Of a stretch of 64,000 nt of DNA, positions 1-9,939 are shown in pieces; position 1 is the stretch's first letter; every line of letters begins with the position of its first letter. The DNA lies in contig NW_024609835.1 of NCBI RefSeq assembly GCF_016920785.2, positions 22,721,108 through 22,785,107 of the forward strand, written 5' to 3'. The notes under the pieces were generated by a model. That model did no database searches. It was not told the origin of the DNA and saw only the letters and a list, made by a program, of their open reading frames with translations. This stretch comes from Ixodes scapularis. Taxonomy: Eukaryota; Arthropoda; Arachnida; Ixodida; Ixodidae. Made by a program: the position numbers and the translations under genes.

Positions 1-66
1 GCCCGTTTCCGGGTTAAGCGGCGTCGCCTTCGCCGTCGGCGCCAACGGAACCGCGCGCGTTGCAAT

Positions 67-225
67 ATGGGACGTTTCCCCGCTAAAGTTAGCGGGGAAA
101 TTTTCCCGCTAAAATTAGGGGGAAAAGTTTTCCGCTAAATTTAGCGGGAAAATCTCCCGCTAAAGTTTGCATGGAAATTGGCGTCAGGTGGCCTCAACCA
201 ATTCAGGTTCCCACTAAATTTAGCG
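67..225. repeat. Palindromic minisatellite built on CCGCTAAATTTAGCGG
   Basis: The core CCGCTAAATTTAGCGG is its own reverse complement. It recurs in full or varied form near 80, 105, 140, 160 and 215, with G/C-rich and TTTTCC/GGAAAA spacers. Each unit could form a small cruciform. It is probably the edge of a satellite or MITE, and it may continue to the left of the window. Confidence 0.6.
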
Positions 226-814
226 GGGCGAATGACGTCACGACTTCGTGTTACGTCCCCCATGAACCAATTCAGCGGCAGGAGAAGAGGAGGAGGGAAG
301 GAGGAGGGGAGGAAAAGGGAAGGGCATACCCTCCCCTCCGTAGCCTCCCCTCCCCCTCCTCAAGAGCTGCGCTCTAGTTTCGCTTTACAGAGACGTGTAA
401 ACGTGTTTAATTTTGTTTGACAATATTTATACAGCAAAGCAAAGCAAGTATTTCAATGTTGATATTTTTTAAAAGGTGAGAATGTAGAGCTCGTACCTTC
501 GTCTTTTTACAGTTGTTCCTGCTGAGCGAAAGTTCATGTAGCCGAAATGCATCCTTGAGGGGAGAGCTCGCCCTTGCAGCCCATGCAGTACAAAAATCTA
601 GGAATCAAAATTAAAGGAGAACACAAGGCAAGGGAAATCAAAGTAGTATGAACTATGTGAATACGTTATAAGAGCAGAGCTTCATTTCGAGTGAAAATTA
701 ATCGGAGACATAAACACTCTAAGAAATGCCTGCGCGCATAGGCGAAGACTACGGAGGGGGGGGGCATCGGGGCTCGTGCCCCCTCCCGCGCCTTGGCCAT
801 GATCCTTACCGAGA

Positions 815-1368
815 CGCTGTTTACGTGCCATGTAACAACGTGTGTGTAGTTTCTATAGTCAGTTACAGGTTAAGAAGGTAGCGGCAAATGCCCCTCAAAG
901 GGAATCGGATATCCCTCCGCCACCTCCGCATCCAATAGCGTCCCACCGTTTCCGTGACGTCGCGGCCAACGCGCGAGGAGGATCTTGCCTTTCTGTACAT
1001 ATTTGCTTTATCTTTCGACTTTGACTTAGCATTGTGGAAGCCACGAGAGGGAGATTAGAGTTCTCCCCCACCGACGGAAACAAATACGACTTTCGGGGAT
1101 TAGCTCCCCCCCCCCCCCCCCCCCCCCCCCCCGATGGATACAAAGGCTGCTTTCAGGGGCTCGGTTCCCTCTCCGATGAATACAAGGGTCGCTTTCTTAA
1201 AAAGTGGGATCGGAGACAAGTGGGAATCCATTGAAGCGGAACAAGGAGCGTCTCCAGTGAACTCTTCTTTCGACTGCGGAGAGATTTGAAACGGGCGCAT
1301 CACACTTGTGGGAGGAGCTTCTCCTACCTTCTTGACTTGTAACCGACTATAGTAGTGGCATGTAAACA
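815..1368. repeat. Inverted repeat about 550 bp long (possible MITE)
   Basis: The stretch 818-885 (GTTTACGTGCCATG, then CTATAGTCAGTTACAGGTTAAGAAGGTAG) returns inverted at about 1320-1367 with scattered mismatches. Between the arms lie poly-C27 (1106-1132) and C-rich DNA. I could not define a target-site duplication. An old non-autonomous DNA transposon is the simplest reading. Confidence 0.4.
1106..1132. repeat. Poly-C tract of 27
   Basis: Uninterrupted run of 27 C. A second run of 19 C lies at 1450-1468. On the opposite strand these are G runs able to form quadruplexes. Run lengths of this kind are also a common place for assembly error. Confidence 0.8.
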
Positions 1369-2398
1369 AAATAATGCCCACGTTGCCTTTATTGACAAAA
1401 TACATGAAAAATGGAATCCCAGCGTGTTTCCGGGGAGGAGGGGGCTCCGCCCCCCCCCCCCCCCCCCCCTTCCTTTCCCCCTTCCGGAGAACTTCTCAGC
1501 CTGCACCCCCCGAGGAAATGGAAAGTCTACGCCGCTGCCTGCGCGTCTACTTACCCGCAAAACGCTCAAAGATTCAATCTCTGCGATCTACAAAATCAGC
1601 TCAGCGAATGATGAGGCGGAACATTCGTTTAGACCTAAAAAATAAGTATGCGCTGCGTGCAGCAATAGCACCGTAATTTGCACTGTTTATGCCTTTTTCC
1701 TGACATTCTTTTTTTTATTCAAGCCTTGTGTGTTTGGAAAATGCACTGTTTCGTTCGAATTGTCATTTCCAACTAAGAAACACACTGCTGCAGGTCCCCA
1801 AAAGTTTCCTCAGCCTCCAAACTCCCTACAGCTGGACTCTCTGACAAAAGAGGAAAACGGGAGGAACAGCAAGCATTCGAACGGCTGTCCAGCGGTAGAT
1901 GCTGCACTATAATAGCACAAAATGTGGAACCTGTGAAGGGTGACAGTTTGCGTGAGAAAAGCTTCTCGTATTTTAGCTTCAAGACAATTTGATTTAGCCA
2001 AAATCTCAATTTTAGAATTACAAGCTAGATACCTTCGCTTACGTTTGTTGTAGTACATTACTTACATTACTTGAGGGATAATATAAACAAGTCCACATAT
2101 ACCACCAGTGGTGTCCATTGAAATGCTATCCGAATCCAGCAAATGTCTGCGAGCAACGTATAAATAAATGTTCCTTCTTTCTTTATTTAGCCCCTGTACT
2201 TAGGCTGTCCCACTTGTGATTCTACTCCATGGCCCAGATTAACACGTTGCTCGAGCAGCATGCAGCCTTTCTGCTTCTGTGTTTTCGTTTAAAAACAAAG
2301 ATAAAAAAAATAGTATGCATAACCTGCCACTTCATTCAGACGATCAGCAGCAGTGATTGTGCGAGATGTAAATCTATACGCCTCGCAAGTGGGCTCAT

Positions 2399-3661
2399 TT
2401 TCGTCTTCTGCGCATGAGAAAGGAAGTAGCGGTGACGTCAGAACGCCGAGCCCTGATTGGCTGATCGTGACCCCCTATCTCAGCGTCGTCTGCTCCTTTG
2501 CAACGTCGTCTGCTCGCAACATCGTCTGCGTCTCTCTTACCTTTCGTGCGACTTTCGGAAGTGCAAGTCTTTACGAGCGAGCTCGACTTCGCCTTTCAGA
2601 GAGGGCAGACGAAATAACTCGAGCGGTACGTTGTTTTTGTCTAACAACTAGCAGACGCGCATCAAGGAGGGAAGTCAAAGGACTCACTGGCGAGGTGTCC
2701 CGAGGCGCCGAGGTTTGTTTGCTAAGAACCGAGAGTGAGGGTGGCTAGTGTCCGCAAGTTCCCTCCCAAATACTTTTTCCCTCCTTTCGTGTGCGGCGAG
2801 GCCCCTCATTCTTTAACGGCGTCGGCGGGTTGGCGCAGTTAACGTCGTCTGCTTTACGTCTGCTAGTCAAAGCGATGGCTGCTTTACCTTTCCTGCGTCT
2901 GTCGGAGATTCACCGCTTTTTCACCGGCGAGAGTCACCGTTGCCTCGGGAAACATGGAGATAACAAGAGGAAGAAATTGACCTCTTAATCTAAAACTGAG
3001 GTCAGCGATCAAAGTATAATACGGGAAGAGTTCACAAGGGTCGTGCGGGCATATTCCATTCAGCACACCAGCCGGTCGTGGGCAGACAGACGGTCGCCGA
3101 GTCGCGGAGTGCCTGTTAGGCCTAACTGCCGTGCTCGCTTCGTCGCGTTCGGTGGAATCTTGGCCGTTGGCGCTTTTCCCGGGTGTTTGTGGATACAGCG
3201 TTCTTGTTCGTCGTGGTCTGTATCAAGTACATTTTACTTTTTTTCTTGCTGCTTGAAGTCGGGACGCGTGAGAAGCGCACGTAGAAAAATAAACGTCCGT
3301 GGGTCGTCTCGACCGCGGCGCTGTCGGCCATGCTGATTTGATCGTAAGAAGCGCGTAAGACAGCTTCGGAGCTGTCGTAGGATTTCGTCGTCACCTGCGT
3401 AAAACTTGCGAAAATTTCATTTCGTGAATACGAATTTGTTCTTACGTTTTGTCTTACGCACATTTTTGGCGTAAGATCGTTTCGTGAATCTGGCCTGTGC
3501 ACTTCCGAAAGTCGCAGGAAAGGTAAGACAGACGCAGACGACGTTGCGAGCAGACGACGTTGCAAAGGAGCAGACGACGCTCAGATAGGGGGTCGCGATC
3601 AGCCAATCAGGGCTCGGCGTTCTGACGTCACCGCTACCCCCTGCGCAAGAAGCAGACGAAC
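2399..3661. repeat. Inverted repeat with CGTCTGCT-rich arms of about 165 bp
   Basis: The left arm (2399-2565) and the inverted right arm (3498-3661) match at about nine bases in ten. Each holds three spaced copies of the octamer CGTCTGCT, or AGCAGACG on the other strand, and the block GTGACGTCAGAACGCC. The spacer of about 930 bp has no recognised gene. The shape is that of a non-autonomous DNA transposon with long terminal inverted repeats. The same octamer recurs at 2847, 18499, 18523, 26689 and 26724. Confidence 0.65.
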
Positions 3662-4292
3662 TTGCCCTCCGCATAGTGATGTTCCTGCAATTGTGGCCAT
3701 ATTTCTTCATTTCTATATACCAGCTGCGATTCATGCATTGCCTGCCCCGTCAACCATGCCTGAAATGTTAATTGAAGTTTCGCCCGCAGCTACGCATGCG
3801 CATGAAAATTTACACTTCCTACGAAAAACGCGCACAAAAATGATTGAATAGAAACGAGCGCGCCGACAGCTAACGTCGTCACAGCCTCTACATGGCGACC
3901 GGTGCGAGTCAGGGAAACATTCTGTCCCTCGCCGTGACGTCACCCCCGGTTAGCCTTAAGGGGGCGCCACGCCAACTTCTCCGGGGTTAAAGGGACACTT
4001 ACAACCCCCCCCCCCCCCTATTTTTTTTTTCTTGCCAGGCGATTCATTATGTTTTCAGAAGACTACCCAACACACACACACACAAAACATATTAACCATT
4101 ACAAATGTCATGAAAAAGAAATAGGCCCTTGTAATTTATAATCAAACCAAGTTTGAAACGACTGTCTTCGTCCAAAAATACATTTTCAAAGTTCACCTAT
4201 ACACTTTTCGGAATACCAGCTACGCAAAAGAAAACATACGCACAAACTACTGCATGCAGAATCAAACTTACCAAATATGCGACCTCCTAAAT

Positions 4293-4640
4293 CAAGGGTC
4301 TCCGAACGTTTTGGCTAAGGGACCGGTGGGGGTGGCCGCAAACGCGAGGCCCAAAATAAAAATATAAAAATATAAAGTAAAATAAAAGCTAAATACTTTT
4401 TGTTTTTCCTGTTATCTTCGGTCGTGTGCGCGTTGAGTGCGCATCGCGGCGCAGCTTTGTTTTTTTTTTTGTTTGTTTTTCTTTGTTTGTTTAGACGCTT
4501 TTTTCTTTTTTTTTTTTTTTTTTGCTTCGGTACAGCGGGTTTGCGTGAAGCGGGCTGCCAGAGCCATACATACGGAGCAGGACACGTCACTGGAAGGATG
4601 GCGGCCAGCCACAGGTTGAGGTTTAGTTTGGAGAACCCTG
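4293..4640. mobile_element. hAT-like MITE, 348 bp
   Basis: The left end CAAGGGTCTCCGAAC and the inverted right end CAGGGTTCTCCAAAC form imperfect terminal repeats of the CAGGGGTCTC type seen in many hAT elements. They are flanked by an imperfect 8-bp duplication, TCCTAAAT at 4285-4292 and GTCTAAAT at 4641-4648. The interior is T-rich and non-coding. The 8-bp flank and the ends support hAT, with decay since insertion. Confidence 0.6.
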
Positions 4641-5143
4641 GTCTAAATTATCGTCCTCATATCATGACTATCATCGAAGGAAGTGTGTCTATACAAATAT
4701 TTAGGAAGAATATGAATGTGTAGTTTCTGTCGTTGATGACAGATTTATTTTTGACACAGATAGATTTTTTTTATCACTATATGTGTGACTGTTCTGTTAA
4801 AAAAATAAAATAATTAAACGAACTTTTTCTGTTGCGTGATGGAATGCAAATCGTTGCAGTGCTTCTTATGTTATTAATGTGATGATGAAACTTGCGACTT
4901 TACAACAGTGAATACGGTATATTGTATGTTTTGCTGATATGATTTCGGGGAAGGAAGGAAGGAAGGGGGGGAGGGGGGGGGGGGTCTGGTCGCCTCTCAG
5001 GTATATCTATGCCTTTTCTGTGACGATCCCCCTTGCAACTTTTTTTTTTTCATGTTGTTTGAATAAAACATTGGCATTGACATTGAAATTCCACAGAAAG
5101 TTGACCCTAGAATAGAGATTTCGTCTATCTTCCCCAACTTCGT

Positions 5144-5597
5144 TTAAAGGGATACTGAACCGAAATTTCGAGCTCGCTAAACAAGGCCGGGCGGATAGGC
5201 GGGAAGCTGCAAAACCAAAAAATATCACTCATACGGCGATATATCTAACGGATCGCCGTATTTTTCGGAAAAGAAGTGCGCGATTGAACCTGGCCGACGA
5301 GGCCCACGGAAGGAGGCACGTCACGATCCCTATTCTCTCTCCTCCTTGCTACGTTCTGTCAAGCTGGTGAACCGAAGCGAGGAGGAGAGAAACGAGGCCG
5401 CTTCTCCTCATTCTCAAATTCTCCCGGAAGAATGTTACGTCAAAGAACTCGCTTGATCGCGCCCTCCTTTTTCAAAAGTACGGCCATCCGTTTGAGATAT
5501 CAATGCACGAGTGATGTTTTGGAGTTCGTAGCGTCCCGTTCAACACTTCTGCGGCCTTACTTCGCGAAATCTAAATTTCGGTTCAGTATCCTTTTAA
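5144..5597. mobile_element. TTAA-flanked MITE, 454 bp
   Basis: The left end TTAAAGGGATACTGAACC and the inverted right end TTAAAAGGATACTGAACC match at 24 of the first 25 positions. TTAA at each edge fits target duplications of the piggyBac or Kolobok superfamilies. No coding content is seen. It is one of several TTAA-bounded elements with different ends in this window. Confidence 0.7.
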
Positions 5598-5751
5598 CGC
5601 AGTCGCGTACTCCCTCTGAAAGAACCCCCAAAACCGCGTAGCCATCGTGCCGTCTGCTAGCAAAGCGAAGCCGGTTGTGAGACTTTGATATTTAGGCAGC
5701 GTGTATAGTTGGTCAGCCATTTCAAAGTTGCACGAGTCACTCGCTGCTGAT

Positions 5752-5969
5752 GAGAAATTTAGCCGGTGCAGTACAACCGCTAGCCTGGGATCTTTCACGT
5801 GCACCACGCAGTAGTGGTACACGAGTACACGCCGGTACGATGCTCATCCAGATAATCCAGAATGAAACGGGCAGGGGTGGAGATAGAACCCAAGATCCCT
5901 GGGTTTCTGCAGCGCGAGCTTTCGTTCCACGCGCTCCGAGCTGCTGTGCGCTAGCCCACTCGGCCACCG
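5752..5969 (-). mobile_element. tRNA-derived SINE, split by the following element
   Basis: Read on the minus strand, it starts with a Pol III A-box-like stretch (TGGCCGAGTGG, plus positions 5956-5966). A degenerate B-box-like stretch lies near 5885-5897, and it runs to the shared 3' end at 5752. A second copy with the same body is at 11919-12083. The A-box side is interrupted: the next element begins inside CGGCCACCG, and the SINE sequence appears to resume after 7383. Confidence 0.6.
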
Positions 5970-7383
5970 GAATCCCGGAGAAAAGCTCACCGGAGAAAAG
6001 TTCACCGGAGATAAGCTCACCGGAGAAAAGCTCACCGCAAAACTGGCGGATGCGGGGAAAAGCTCACCGGCCATTGTACATATGCGGAGACAAGGTCAAC
6101 GATATTTTTTCCCTTTATATGGAGCTTGTTAGATATTATGCGTAACATATATCAATTTATTATCATTAACATTCGTTAGCTTTGTAAAAAATAAAATGTC
6201 CTTTTTTGTAATATTTGTTAAGCTTATTGGGTATATTGCTCCCAAATTAATAATTGCGGGCGAGTTTTTTCTGTGGATTACTCTCTAAGCAACGAAAGCC
6301 TAACTCAAAACATTAGGAACTTGAAAAACAGGAAAAACTTCGAAAATTTAATAATGCCTGCCCAAAACCTAAATATCAAAACTGTAAATGCCGAAAATCT
6401 GAAAGTGCATGTGCAACAACGCGGTGCCTGAAATTACCTTTGAAGCTTTTGTTAACCCTTGAAACCAGGATAAAAGTCAGTAGGATATCGAGGCTTCTTT
6501 CTTCCACGGACATGCACGTTTTCTAGACGTTGGTGCCGGTGTTTCCACGCGTTGCCTTTGTGTGATAGTGCCCTTCTACGGTAGGCAACGGCACAGGATT
6601 GCCTTCAGAGCTGCACACTGGCACCGTTGTTACTCGTGACCTATATAAGGAGTAGTGTTCTGTAAGGGCAGCGAATAAGGCGAATTGGTAACCGTTATAC
6701 ACGATAAAAACCGCTCAAAAGGCGACGACGGAGTGGAGACGACAAACACGACAGCACGAGGCTGTTCTCGCAACTAAAGTTTTGTTAGTGAAATTAACAG
6801 AAAGAAGCCAGCGTAGCCCACACTGGTTACATCAACAAACGCCTACTTATCTATTAGGCACTACACAATATTTGGAGCTGAAACTATTCACACACCGCTA
6901 TTCATATTAGCTCGCAAAAAACAAACCTCTATATTTGACAGAGCTACCGACGGCGCACTGTCAGTTGTCAATAAATTGTTGTAATTTTTACCGGTGTACG
7001 ACATTCTATGTGTAGTGATGACACGACAGTTCTCACTCGCGTGTCCCGCTGTAAAGCGTCCATGCTAGTGCGCATGCTCGGGGTTATTTTTAGTTCGAGA
7101 GAAGTGATAATAAAACCCTTGGGTTCCGGACTCCGGTGTGGCTGGTCGCTCCTTCCCCGCGAGACACTATGCCCAATGAACTTTAAGAATATTACAAAAA
7201 AGAGGACATATTTTAATGAAATCACAAATGCGAATTGTGTTAAATTGCCACGTTTGACGCAGACTCCGCTAAGCTTTTCTTCGCATCCGCTCAAAGGCCG
7301 GTGAGCTTTTCTCCCCATTTGCCGGTTTTGCTGTGAGCTTTTCTCCGGCGAGCTTATCTCCGGTGAGCTTTTCTCCGCCGCCC
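5970..7383. mobile_element. DNA transposon with minisatellite terminal inverted repeats, 1.41 kb
   Basis: Both ends carry about 100 bp built from imperfect 15-bp units, CGGAGAAAAGCTCAC (left about 5976-6073, right about 7294-7382), in inverted orientation. The element is flanked by CGGCCACCG at 5961-5969 and 7384-7392, a direct repeat of 9 bp. Long TIRs with a 9-bp duplication suggest a Mutator-like (MULE) element. An 8-bp reading (hAT) cannot be excluded. The interior has no recognised transposase, so it is non-autonomous. Confidence 0.65.
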
Positions 7384-7497
7384 CGGCCACCGAGGCTTTA
7401 TTACGGGCTTTTGACATCGCTTTGTGGTACTGAGATGATAGAAAAAGTCTTCATGATTAGATTTTGAAGAGACATAATGCTTACAAAAAAAAAAAAA

Positions 7498-7537
7498 AAT
7501 ATATATATATATCTATATATATATATATATAGATATA
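7498..7537. repeat. (AT)n microsatellite with CTATA/AGATA interruptions
   Basis: Alternating AT for about 40 bp, almost palindromic, preceded by a run of A. Confidence 0.9.
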
Positions 7538-7849
7538 TTAACCTCTTTATCAGACAACTTCTAGCCTCACGTCGAGACCCCATGCATTTGCCCATAACAA
7601 CGACCCTAGAAACGGTTTGTTGGCGCAGAGCGCCATATTGTGACGTCATCACTTACCATAAAATACCGAGCAGGCGCCCACTCAGAATTTGAAGATAATC
7701 ACGAAAAAAATAGGAGATGGGCGCATGTGAGGTCATCAATTTACACATACATGTAATTTGCATCTTTTTTCAGGTGTTTCAAATTTTAGAGGTGGGTGCT
7801 TAGTGTAGAATGGGCAGATGCACGGTATTCTGTGGTAGTACGTTTTATA

Positions 7850-8115
7850 TTGAAAGAATTTACAAATATATTATACAGTTCTTTCTTTTTCAGAAGCTGA
7901 TTGAACATTTAGTTTGTACCACAGTCGCACAAATCGTAGCGCGTTGATCTGCAGTTGCGGATTGTTTCGTTTCGGTTTCTGTGGTGTGTCGCGGTTTTTC
8001 GTCTTGTAGCTGAAATCCAATCCAAGCCAAACTGTCAAAGCAGCGCCGCAAACTTTCAGGGACGCCGGTCGAGCTCGTTTTTTTCACGTGGTGCTTTTTC
8101 TAAAAGCTGCGAAAC
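7850..8115 (+). promoter_or_regulatory. Probable proximal promoter and 5' UTR of translin
   Basis: This is the stretch just before the translin start codon. No clear TATA box is placed at a usual distance. A palindromic CACGTG (E-box) lies at about 8086-8091, and the DNA is CG-rich compared with its surroundings. An untranslated leader probably begins here, but its first base cannot be read from sequence. The call rests on position. Confidence 0.3.
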
Positions 8116-8187
8116 ATGGCCCAGTCGATGAGCGATATCTTCCTGTCTTTTCAGCAGTATCTGGAAACCGAGCAGGACCTAAGAGAG
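8116..8187 (+). CDS. TSN: Translin exon 1 (coding part)
   Basis: Encodes residues 1-24, beginning MAQSMSDIFLSFQQYL. The start context GAAACATGG has A at -3 and G at +4. The donor GTGAGA follows at 8188 in phase 0. The segment matches the N-terminal helix of translin, including the EQDLRE stretch. Confidence 0.93.
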
Positions 8188-9890
8188 GTGAGAGGCGTTC
8201 GCTTTTATGCTTCCATGATGTCAACGATACCTCTTCGTGTCTTTGTTAATAGCCACTCTGCTTGACATTTGAGAGCCACTGCAACTTTGCTCCAGATCCA
8301 AAAGTATGCTGCTAATTGTTTTCGAGGGCGCTTAGCTTCGCACAAGTATCAGCGCTACTTAAGGCCACATGTCGAGTGCGTTTTAGAAACATTACTGTAG
8401 CGTTGCTTTGACCGCGTCGAAGGGGTTTCTTCAGCAGCCATTTTGCATGAGTGATTTCAGCGTCGCTGGTCGGGTTCGGACGGGAGTGAAACACCCCCTC
8501 AGTTTTTGATGAGTCGACGGCACAGGATTACTAACATCGCCACCGGCCAGCGGGAGGTCCTGATCCTGAGGGCGTGCAGGGTGCGCGCTCGCTCGTGTTT
8601 TTTGTTTTTGATTTCCGACCGTACTGTAGTTTGACCGTTATAAGCTCTTGCTTTTATTAAAGAGTAAAGTAAAGGCTTATTCACACGATGCATTTTTTTC
8701 AACGCGCCACAGTTTAGCGAAACCAAGATTTCGCGAAATCGGCCTGTTCACACGTGGAGTTTGACGACGCGCAAAACCTGTGACGTATTTACTCGCGAGA
8801 ATTGCACCAAATTTTGTCATCTGCACCGGGAATACCAAGCGTTTCGCATTAAAATGATATGAAGTACGCACAGTGTGAAGAAACAGTCTGTTTTATTAAT
8901 ACCACTCCATGAACTTTGTCAGATTCGGCTAACTGGGTTTACTAGTCCTGTCAAACCCGGGAAAGACCGCGAACGTCAAAGAACAGGCAGATGATCTCCA
9001 AGCATTCCGGACATGTTTGCACTGCTAATAAAGAAAGTTATTTTCAGTCACCAGGTTTATATCCCGTGCTTGCACTCGTCGAGACTATTAATGAATCTGC
9101 ACCGTGACACCAACCCGTACTGTAGGCACCGTTCACACACCTGCAACCGAGCAGGTCCAAGAGTCGTCGTCCGCAAGTCGGAGCAACCGAATTGCTCCGA
9201 CTTGCCATCATCATCATTAAATTTGATTCTTCTTTCACTATTTAGACGCCCAGCTACGTGCTGAAAACACGTTCTTATATCTTTGAACGGCGTTGAGAAT
9301 ACTAACTCATTTTTCTTAAATTGTTTATTTTCGAAAACAATCCATTCCAAACCAGAACTAAGTCTTTAGCTGTCATCATCACCACTACAGGGGTGTCGCG
9401 TGAAAATATTGCGTCTCTGATTGGCTGCAGCCGCTTCAACCGTCTTCGAATTGCTCCGAGTTGCTCGCTTGTTTGAGCCGGACCCGATCTCAGCAATTCG
9501 CGTCGATCTAGGGAAAGCTAGGGAACAACCTGCCAGCAACCTCAAAATTGCTGGAAAAATTGCCCTGTCTGATGCGGGCCTAATTACAAAACTTAACCAG
9601 TACACGCCACTTCGCGGCGTCCAGCCGGCAACCCAAGCCCCACTGTCTTCGATCACACCTCCGGAAAGGGAGCCCCATACCATTTAGTTCTGTGAAGTTT
9701 CGTCGACAACATTAGTTGTTTTTTTTTCAGTGTTTTTTTGTAAAAACAAAATGTCGTACATATCGCCAAATGCCTCGAAAAAACAAAAATGTTTGAGAAA
9801 AAAAAAAGAAAGAAAAGTAGGCCCACCGCGGATCGAACCAGCGTCCACTTGCCTATGAAGCCGACCAGGCACGTAGCCAGGATTTTGTTT

Positions 9891-9939
<49 letters not shown>

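Larger units (their letters stand above)
1..8115. other. Repeat-rich sequence upstream of translin, no recognisable gene
   Basis: I recognise no conserved protein-coding exon in this stretch. Open frames are short and follow low-complexity or inverted-repeat DNA. What it does hold is listed separately: a minisatellite, inverted repeats, MITEs, a SINE and an inserted element. The parts not covered by those entries (about 226-814, 1369-2398, 3662-4292, 4649-5143 and 7538-7850) contain C/G and A/T homopolymers and otherwise look like unremarkable intergenic DNA. Confidence 0.6.

Noticed and set aside
3985..4010. TTAAAGGGACACTTACAACC, resembling a TTAA MITE tip (also 43747 and 56254)
   Set aside because: No partner end could be paired with confidence for any of the three.
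4400..4723. Phe-rich 107-codon frame and Lys-rich antisense frame
   Set aside because: Produced by T/A homopolymers inside a hAT-like MITE.
9421..9687. 88-codon open frame, plus strand
   Set aside because: No known motif, no splice or start context of note; compatible with chance in GC-moderate DNA.
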